Source: a bacterium (lineage in GTDB: Bacteria; Zhuqueibacterota; Zhuqueibacteria; Thermofontimicrobiales; Thermofontimicrobiaceae). From it: DNA of 5,030 bases. Made by a program: the position numbers and the translations under genes. Positions 1-5,030 of this stretch are shown here, in pieces. A model generated the notes under the pieces. That model did no database searches and was not told the DNA's origin. It saw only the letters and a list, made by a program, of their open reading frames with translations. Within the stretch, counting starts at the first letter, position 1, and every line of letters begins with the position of its first letter. The DNA lies in assembly GCA_011046315.1 (NCBI GenBank), contig DSAU01000174.1, positions 1-5,030 of the forward strand, written 5' to 3'.

Positions 1-1565
1 CTGCCATACCAATCGGAACACCATTCCCAGACATTGCCGCTCATATCATACAAGCCAAGTTCATTGGGCTGCTTTGTTCCTACCGGATGGGTTTTTCTGC
101 CTGAATTATTATCGTACCAGGCAACATTGTCCACATTATTGCTGCCGCTGTATTTGAAATGGGCGGATCGTGATCCGCCCCTACTGGCATATTCCCGCTC
201 GGCTTCGGTGGGCAGGCGAAAGTTACCTCCTGTTTTCGCATTCAATTTGCGGATGAACTCCTGCACATCATTCCAGGATACCCTCTCAACCGGTAGATTA
301 TCGCCTTTAAAGCGAGACGGATTGCTCCCCATTATCTCGAACCACTGTTTCTGGGTCACTTCGTATTTGCCGATGTAAAAATCATCCACATAAACCTTGT
401 GGATGGGTTTTTCATTGTCATATTCATTGCTGCCCATCATAAAGGTGCCGCCGGCGACAAAGACCATGTCTGCTGTGGTTGGAGTAGGTGGTGGCGGTGG
501 TTGATAATTTTTCCAGTAAAGCAAACGTTCTTGGGCTTGTTTACGCAGGGTTTTATCGTCTGTACTATAGGGATTGTCACTGCTAAAAGAGGTGGCAAAT
601 TTGCGCCAAAGCTCAGCTTTATCAACGGCGGTAAGATCGCTACTACCATCTAATCCCATCGCTTTATCGTAGCCGGCTTGCATCTCTTTCTGCCATTTGG
701 CCCAGGTCGCCTTTTTCTCAAATTCGCTGGCATCGAACGCTGGTTGCGGCGCTGGCGTTACAGTACTTTTCGACGCTGCGCCTGTGGGCGGGACAAAGTA
801 AAAATCCTCAATAATGGAAGTGGATTCCCAGGGCATCTGTTTATTGTTGCTCTTCTGAAGCACAGAGGCGCGCACCTGTTTGAACACGTCTTCAATTTTC
901 ACACCGGACTGTTGCATGGCGTTAATCAGCTCCTGCGTATACAAGCCATTAGCGCCCGGGCCATCAGAGGCAACCTGCCCTGGTGCTGTGGCATCGGCGA
1001 TAAAGCTGCCGCTGGGGGCGGACATTTGCACCAACCCCCGCACAGTGGAGCGAAACGAGCGGGCAAAGGGATTATCACGGCAGGCATCCAGAATGACAAT
1101 GTTGAGTCGGTTGTCCGCGGCTTCCATCTCCGCCAGCACTCTGCCGGCATGTAGCGCTTCGAATTCCACGTCCTGTTCTTTGTCAATACGTGCGCCAACT
1201 GGAATTAAAAAATTGCGGTCCGACACCTGCACGCCATGAGCGGCAAAATAAAACAAGCCCACACCGCCGTTTTTAATCTTTTTACCGAATGCTAAAATCT
1301 TTTCCGTCATCTGACGTAGTGTGAGGTTTTCACCGCTCATCACCTCAAAGCCCAATTGGCGCAAGGTTGTTGCCATGGCACGGGCATCGTTCACTGGATT
1401 GCGCAATGGCGCATTGGTATATGCGCTATTCCCAATAACCAGGCCGATGCGTGTCTCGTTCGTCATATTGCCAGCGGTCACCCCTTTGATACCACGTTGA
1501 GTTTGGGCAGTGGCAAAATTCACGATCAGCGCCATACAGAAAATAGTCACCAATATATTTCTCAT
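1..1565 (-). CDS. Secreted caspase-like (peptidase C14) protease fused to a SUMF1/FGE-like domain, C-terminus cut by window edge
   Basis: The visible 521 residues start at an ATG preceded by a strong Shine-Dalgarno site; the frame stays open to base 1, so the end is missing. Residues 1-20 look like a Sec signal peptide (MRNILVTIFC..., likely cleaved after ATA-20), implying export. Residues ~38-258 form a caspase/metacaspase p20-like domain: RIGLVIGNSAY at the first strand, catalytic His110 in FAAHGVQ, catalytic Cys162 in LDACRDNPF. A linker (~260-365) contains a basic/acidic helical stretch and a PPPPP run (356-360). Residues ~366 onward match the formylglycine-generating-enzyme-like fold: MVFVAGGTFMMGS, YIGKYEVTQKQW, RLPTEAE, GLYDMSGNVWEWCSDWYG. 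The true FGE copper-binding cysteines would lie beyond the window; most bacterial fusions of this kind lack them and the domain is thought to act in binding. Oddities: AAHG rather than the commoner AGHG, EAEREYA where EAEWEYA is usual, and a palindrome inside the SUMF1 part. The 114 nt upstream shows no convincing promoter. Substrate unknown. Confidence 0.93.
   Translation of the reverse strand, partial: MRNILVTIFCMALIVNFATAQTQRGIKGVTAGNMTNETRIGLVIGNSAYTNAPLRNPVNDARAMATTLRQLGFEVMSGENLTLRQMTEKILAFGKKIKNGGVGLFYFAAHGVQVSDRNFLIPVGARIDKEQDVEFEALHAGRVLAEMEAADNRLNIVILDACRDNPFARSFRSTVRGLVQMSAPSGSFIADATAPGQVASDGPGANGLYTQELINAMQQSGVKIEDVFKQVRASVLQKSNNKQMPWESTSIIEDFYFVPPTGAASKSTVTPAPQPAFDASEFEKKATWAKWQKEMQAGYDKAMGLDGSSDLTAVDKAELWRKFATSFSSDNPYSTDDKTLRKQAQERLLYWKNYQPPPPPTPTTADMVFVAGGTFMMGSNEYDNEKPIHKVYVDDFYIGKYEVTQKQWFEIMGSNPSRFKGDNLPVERVSWNDVQEFIRKLNAKTGGNFRLPTEAEREYASRGGSRSAHFKYSGSNNVDNVAWYDNNSGRKTHPVGTKQPNELGLYDMSGNVWEWCSDWYG
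161..180. repeat. Perfect GC-rich palindrome inside the SUMF1 coding region
   Basis: GGGCGGATC, a 2-nt centre (GT) and GATCCGCCC make 9-bp perfect arms, extended on one side by CCTAC. It encodes about residues 463-468 (GGSRSA) of the caspase-SUMF1 protein without breaking the frame. GC-rich palindromes flanked by CCTAC-like bases resemble dispersed REP-type elements of many bacterial genomes. Only one copy is visible, so repeat status is inferred. Confidence 0.6.
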
Positions 1566-1572
1566 GGTTTCA

Positions 1573-1580
1573 TCCTCCCT
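1573..1580 (-). promoter_or_regulatory. Shine-Dalgarno site of the caspase-SUMF1 gene
   Basis: On the minus strand AGGGAGGA lies 7 nt before the ATG at 1565. It is a near-ideal ribosome binding site and fixes the start just ahead of the signal peptide. Confidence 0.85.
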
Positions 1581-1655
1581 GGAAGATTTAATTAATCGTG
1601 ACGCAATTCAACTTAAAAGCGCTATTAACACATCACAAGCTGAAAGTCTACCTTA

Positions 1656-1665
1656 AAGAGATCAT
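1656..1665 (+). repeat. Left copy of a 10-base direct repeat
   Basis: AAGAGATCAT, identical to 2469-2478 in the same orientation, lies between the 103-aa gene and the caspase-SUMF1 gene. It could be a target-site duplication or attachment core, or a chance match. Confidence 0.5.
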
Positions 1666-1679
1666 ACGCTTAATATCAA

Positions 1680-1991
1680 TCAGATGGCTACAGCCTTCAA
1701 GCCTTTTTTCTTCAACTCCTCAGGTTCAGCATAGACTAAAAACGGCACTAAACGCATTGCTGTTTCTAAAATTTTTAACATTTGCTCTTTGGCAGGAATT
1801 CTGATAAAGTTAAGATCTTCATCCAGAAGAATTTCACCTGTCAGAAAAATGCCTTTTTCTGTCTTACAAAGAACTGGCACATGCCAGTTCTTTAGCTCAG
1901 CATCAAACTTTGGCTCTCCTGGTAAAGCCATGTTGCCTATTTCATCACACAGGTAGTCTTTTACTTTGTCGTATATATTTTTTATTTCCAT
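1680..1991 (-). CDS. 103-aa protein of unknown family, coupled to the C39-type peptidase
   Basis: I do not recognise a named family. The protein is soluble, without signal peptide or membrane segment. Residues 1-20 look helical (MEIKNIYDKVKDYL...), followed by GEPKFDAELKNW (25-36), then strand-like segments HVPVLCKTEKGIFLTGEILL (37-56) and LNFIRIPA (60-67), then helix EQMLKILETAMRLV (69-82) and a charged tail. This suggests a small alpha/beta domain. Its ATG overlaps the last 10 nt of the upstream peptidase gene, and its ribosome binding site lies inside that gene, so the two are almost certainly co-translated. It ends with TGA. The region is AT-rich (35% GC in the 60 bases from 1741), like the peptidase gene and unlike the flanking genes. 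It could be a partner, inhibitor or substrate of the peptidase; nothing in the sequence decides between these. Confidence 0.82.
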   Translation of the reverse strand: MEIKNIYDKVKDYLCDEIGNMALPGEPKFDAELKNWHVPVLCKTEKGIFLTGEILLDEDLNFIRIPAKEQMLKILETAMRLVPFLVYAEPEELKKKGLKAVAI

Positions 1992-2434
1992 ATTTTGACT
2001 CCTCTGAATTTAAATTTATGCCAGGCATTTAAAAATGTGTTTATGTCTGTACTCAAATTTTTTCCCATAATAGGATCATGATAAATAATAACTTCTTCTT
2101 CTATAGCTAAAACAACGACAAAATGACCGGATGGCATGCCGCCGTAAAGCTCAGAAGGCTCGATCAAAGCAATCAAGGGAACACTTTCATTCATGAAATT
2201 GGTGATATTTGACTCTTCTAACTCTTTAAAAGACTTAGATTGATAACCTAAATTGGTTGCGACATCTCTAATTTGATTACAGGTTGTCCCGAATAGTGTC
2301 GTGCCACAAAGGTCGATCAATTTATTTTCATCAATATTTTTTCCAAACGAGGATAAAATCATGCGCAAACATGCTGGGCCACAGCTATACGAAGTGGTCT
2401 GCCTGAAATATTTAATGCCATTTTTCTTTTTCAT
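1982..2434 (-). CDS. Stand-alone C39-type papain-like cysteine peptidase
   Basis: The 150 residues form a single peptidase C39-like domain. The motif RQTTSYSCGPACLRMIL holds the oxyanion-hole Gln12 and nucleophile Cys18, the Q-x5-C spacing of double-glycine leader peptidases. The general-base His104 is in PSGHFVVVLAI and Asp120 in IIYHDP, so the full triad is present. C39 domains usually form the N-terminus of bacteriocin ABC exporters; here there is no transmembrane or ATPase part, no signal peptide, and no double-glycine leader peptide nearby, so it should be cytosolic. The ATG is followed by a lysine-rich MKKKNGIKYF. Its Shine-Dalgarno is weak (GAAG 3 nt upstream), and the frame stays open about 25 codons further upstream but without ATG, GTG or TTG. 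It ends in TAA, overlapping the 103-aa gene by 10 nt. GC is low (30% in the 60 bases from 2221), suggesting a different origin from the flanks. The target is unknown. Confidence 0.88.
   Translation of the reverse strand: MKKKNGIKYFRQTTSYSCGPACLRMILSSFGKNIDENKLIDLCGTTLFGTTCNQIRDVATNLGYQSKSFKELEESNITNFMNESVPLIALIEPSELYGGMPSGHFVVVLAIEEEVIIYHDPIMGKNLSTDINTFLNAWHKFKFRGVKIWK
1998..2005 (-). promoter_or_regulatory. Shine-Dalgarno site of the 103-aa gene, embedded in the peptidase gene
   Basis: On the minus strand AGAGGAGT sits just before the ATG at 1991 (AGAGGAG plus 7 nt). It overlaps codons of the peptidase C-terminus (FRGV). A strong site here together with the 10-nt gene overlap indicates translational coupling. 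Confidence 0.8.
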
Positions 2435-2468
2435 TACTTCAATTCTGTTCCAAAGTAACGTTCGTTTT

Positions 2469-2478
2469 AAGAGATCAT
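2469..2478 (+). repeat. Right copy of a 10-base direct repeat
   Basis: AAGAGATCAT, identical to 1656-1665, lies in the 65-nt gap between the end of the DUF4384 remnant and the start of the peptidase gene. Confidence 0.5.
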
Positions 2479-2499
2479 CTAAATTGAATTTCGAATCGA

Positions 2500-3312
2500 T
2501 TACGGCAGATGATTAAAACTCAACTTCCGCACCACCGCACCTTTGCCCATTACCACCTCGGTCACCTTCTCCACCCGCTTGCCATCGCTCAACGAAAAAC
2601 TGGCTTTTTTACCTTCGGTGATGCGACCGATACCTCTTGTCTGAATGGTCTTTTCCAGAGTGGCGGCATATAGCGTATCGGCGCCAGCTTGTTCCATTTT
2701 TTCCAGCAGCCAAGCCACATCAGCCATGGGCTGAGTCGAGGCAATAAGGTACACGGTTTCAATGCCCGTTACTGTGTCTAATTCATAAAACAGGTCTTTT
2801 CCTGGCGAACGAACTTCGGTATCCTTTTGGATAAAATTATTCGCTCCCATATCCTCGCTGGAGAAAAGCAGAGTCGCCTTACCCTGTGAGTCATAGAACA
2901 GCAGATAGATGTAACAGTCGACGCTGGGCTGAACGTGAACCTGAAATTTGTCAAAACTCTTAAGCTAGCCGTTATCTTTCACCAGCACTTCACCCCAAGT
3001 GCCGTCTGCTAATTTTCGTTCAGCGACGACGGCAAACTCTACACTCAAAGGTTGTTGTTGCGACTGTTCTTCAGCCTTCCTAGCAGCAATTAGCTTATCC
3101 AGATCAGCGCATTTCACCTCTCCTTCGATCTGTACGTGATAGCGCGACGGGGCCGATTCCAGTTGATCGATTAATACTTTCTTGTTAATAAGATAGCCAG
3201 CAGTTAAAGATTTAATCTCATCATCAATTAACACATTCAGATTGACCTTACTGTAGGATTCCAGATAGACGCCTGTTGAGATAGAAACCAGGTTTGTAAA
3301 TTTAAAAATAAA
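2500..3312 (-). pseudogene. DUF4384-type protein gene, 5'-truncated and interrupted by an in-frame TAG
   Basis: One reading frame runs from about 3312 to a TAA at 2500-2502 and is broken by a TAG at 2965-2967. Before the stop it reads STGVYLESYSKV... DDEIKSLTAGYLINKKVL... YHVQIEGEVKCADLDKLIAARKAEE, resembling the LPP20/FlgT-N-like N-terminal part of many exported proteins. After the stop comes LKSFDKFQVHVQPSVDCYIYLLFYDSQGKATLLF, a clear DUF4384 domain, continuing to a plausible intact C-terminus (AVVRKLSFNHLP). Homology continues across the stop without a frame change, so a single substitution is the simplest cause. At the 5' end the frame starts abruptly in AT-rich DNA (TAA at 3313-3315), with no signal peptide and no good start codon before the conserved part; only an internal GTG at 3234 is available. 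Proteins of this type often neighbour caspase-SUMF1 genes, as here. It is probably not functional, though UAG readthrough of a shortened protein cannot be excluded. Confidence 0.8.
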
Positions 3313-3500
3313 TTACGAATTATTCATTTCATTGTCAAGAAGTAATTGCATTAGAGATAAATTAAAAGAGGAGCACAAGTTGTTTTATTTTGTGAGGATT
3401 TATCTCAGTATCTTTGGGACTTAGGGGCTTGGCGTGGGATTTTTTTCAGAATCAGCTATAACCAAAAAGCAAAATCCTTAAATCAAATTCTGCTTCCTTC
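3313..3500. other. AT-rich stretch without a recognisable gene
   Basis: There is no protein-like frame or RNA gene on either strand here. It separates the 5' break of the DUF4384 remnant from the rRNA operon terminators. The only structure seen is a 9-base inverted repeat at 3354-3406. The missing 5' part of the DUF4384 gene is not found here. Confidence 0.6.
3354..3406. repeat. 9-base inverted repeat with a 35-nt spacer
   Basis: GAGATAAAT (3354-3362) and ATTTATCTC (3398-3406) are perfect complements. A shorter CACAA/TTGTG pair lies within the spacer. No T-run follows, so it is not a terminator. Its role is unknown and chance is possible in AT-rich DNA. Confidence 0.35.
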
Positions 3501-3537
3501 AAATAAAAAACGCCTCACACATTTGTATGCATGAAGC
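3501..3537 (-). terminator. Third rRNA-operon terminator (intrinsic, minus strand)
   Basis: On the minus strand GCTTCATGCAT-ACAA-ATGTGTGAGGC can fold into an 11-bp stem, including several G-U pairs, with a 4-nt loop. It is followed by GTTTTTTATTT. It is the last of three terminators after 5S. Confidence 0.6.
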
Positions 3538-3556
3538 TTGTATAAAGTAGATAAAT

Positions 3557-3589
3557 AAAAAAGCCTTGAGAAAATTATCGAGGCTTTTT
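3557..3589. terminator. Second rRNA-operon terminator, bidirectional
   Basis: AAAAAGCCTTGA (3558-3569) pairs with TCGAGGCTTTTT (3578-3589) as a 12-bp stem with one G-U pair and an 8-nt loop. T-runs occur on both strands, so it can stop the rRNA transcript from the right and any transcript from the left. It sits 46 nt from the 5S remnant end, the same spacing as the first terminator has to the intact 5S. Confidence 0.85.
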
Positions 3590-3602
3590 ATCAAAAATTA
3601 TT

Positions 3603-3650
3603 CCCGGCAACGTCCTACTCTCCCATCCGCTAGTTGGCGGACAGTACCAC
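3603..3650 (-). pseudogene. Remnant of a second 5S rRNA gene (3' ~48 nt only)
   Basis: The 3' end GGGAGAGTAGGACGTTGCCG is identical to the intact 5S gene next to it, and TGGTACTG further 5' also matches. Between them the helix IV hairpin differs in sequence but still pairs: TCCGC-CAACTA-GCGGA, against CCCTG-GTGA-CGGGG in the intact gene. Beyond TGGTACTG the similarity ends, so the 5' ~65 nt are lost and no functional 5S can form. With the terminator that follows it, it looks like a decayed tandem copy of the 5S-terminator unit, derived from a different 5S allele. Confidence 0.82.
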
Positions 3651-3672
3651 AGCTTACTTTTAACGCTTAAAC

Positions 3673-3708
3673 AAAAAAGCCTCAGCAATCTAAAACTGAG
3701 GCTCTTTT
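3673..3708 (-). terminator. First terminator after the intact 5S rRNA
   Basis: GCCTCAG (3679-3685) pairs perfectly with CTGAGGC (3696-3702) around a 10-nt loop. On the minus strand the hairpin is followed directly by TTTTTT. It begins about 10 nt after the 5S 3' end and ends the rRNA transcript; the opposite side also has a broken T-run. Confidence 0.87.
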
Positions 3709-3718
3709 AAAATTAATT

Positions 3719-3834
<116 letters not shown>

Positions 3835-3911
3835 TTTTTTTATTTTCAATTTGAGAAAAGTTAGCGAGTTCTGTTAATTTCAGAGCGACTAATCATCTGC
3901 TGCCAGGGAGG

Positions 3912-5030
<1,119 letters not shown>

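Larger units (their letters stand above)
1666..2468. other. Candidate AT-rich inserted cassette (C39 peptidase plus 103-aa gene)
   Basis: This interval holds exactly the two overlapping AT-rich genes and is bounded by identical 10-base direct repeats. Flanking genes are about 58-60% GC in 60-base spot counts, against about 30-35% inside. No transposase, integrase or clear terminal inverted repeat is visible, so the mechanism is unknown and the cassette is an inference. Confidence 0.4.

Noticed and set aside
34..1239. Several plus-strand open frames (for example 34-378, 678-1154, 880-1239) and a minus-strand frame at 926-1198
   Set aside because: All lie across from, or out of frame with, the continuous caspase-SUMF1 reading frame, whose motifs are unmistakable. 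Their own translations are rich in Cys, Trp, Arg and His and show no domain.
1566..1679. A promoter of its own for the caspase-SUMF1 gene
   Set aside because: TTGAAT and AT-rich hexamers are present, but none have acceptable -35/-10 sequences at 16-18 nt spacing, so no call is made.
1598..1804. Plus-strand frame of 68 codons with an ATG
   Set aside because: It is antisense to the 103-aa gene and the intergenic gap, with no ribosome binding site and no recognisable domain.
2435..2511. N-terminal extension of the C39 protein (open frame reading ...FNLDDLLKRTLLWNRIEV before the Met)
   Set aside because: The frame is open and looks protein-like, but it contains no ATG, GTG or TTG, and C39 domains normally start about where the chosen Met lies.
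2301..2516. Plus-strand frame of 71 codons
   Set aside because: It is antisense to the active-site region of the C39 peptidase gene; its apparent hydrophobic run is the complement of Lys-rich and AT-rich codons.
2500..2850. A separate 116-aa gene starting at the ATG at 2850
   Set aside because: The DUF4384 domain begins well upstream of that ATG, which falls in the middle of the fold; there is no sign of a real start. It is the 3' part of the interrupted gene.
3835..3911. A tRNA or other RNA gene in the 23S-5S spacer
   Set aside because: The spacer is only about 77 nt and AT-rich at its 5S side; no cloverleaf arms or T-loop motif are visible.

Overview
The right third of the window (about 3603-5030) is the 3' part of a bacterial ribosomal RNA operon on the minus strand. 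It holds the last ~1.1 kb of 23S rRNA, a ~77 nt spacer without a tRNA, a complete 5S rRNA, a terminator, a ~48 nt remnant of a second 5S gene, and two more terminators. The 5S sequence (for example CCGAACAGAGAAGTTAAGC) recalls the Bacteroidota/Chlorobiota side of the tree. The strong Shine-Dalgarno sequences before two of the protein genes are unlike typical Bacteroidota. A different FCB-type lineage, or a deltaproteobacterium-like one, is a cautious guess made from memory rather than a search.

All recognisable protein genes are also on the minus strand. Reading in that direction: an AT-rich stretch with no gene found (3313-3500); a decayed gene for a DUF4384-type protein (2500-3312), which has lost its 5' end and carries an in-frame TAG; a stand-alone C39-type papain-like peptidase (1982-2434); a 103-aa protein of unknown family that overlaps it by 10 nt (1680-1991); and a secreted caspase-like (C14) protease fused to a formylglycine-generating-enzyme-like (SUMF1) domain (from 1565, running off the window at base 1).

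The layout looks like two layers. The DUF4384 remnant and the caspase-SUMF1 gene are GC-richer (about 58-60% in two 60-base spot counts) and encode domain types that often occur together. Between them lies an AT-rich pair of genes (about 30-35% GC in spot counts), bracketed by a perfect 10-base direct repeat at 1656-1665 and 2469-2478. My reading, which is inference, is that a C39-peptidase/partner cassette was inserted between two older neighbours, and that the upstream neighbour has since been truncated near the rRNA operon. The peptidase and its orphan partner, with the partner's ribosome binding site inside the peptidase gene, are the best candidates for something undescribed.
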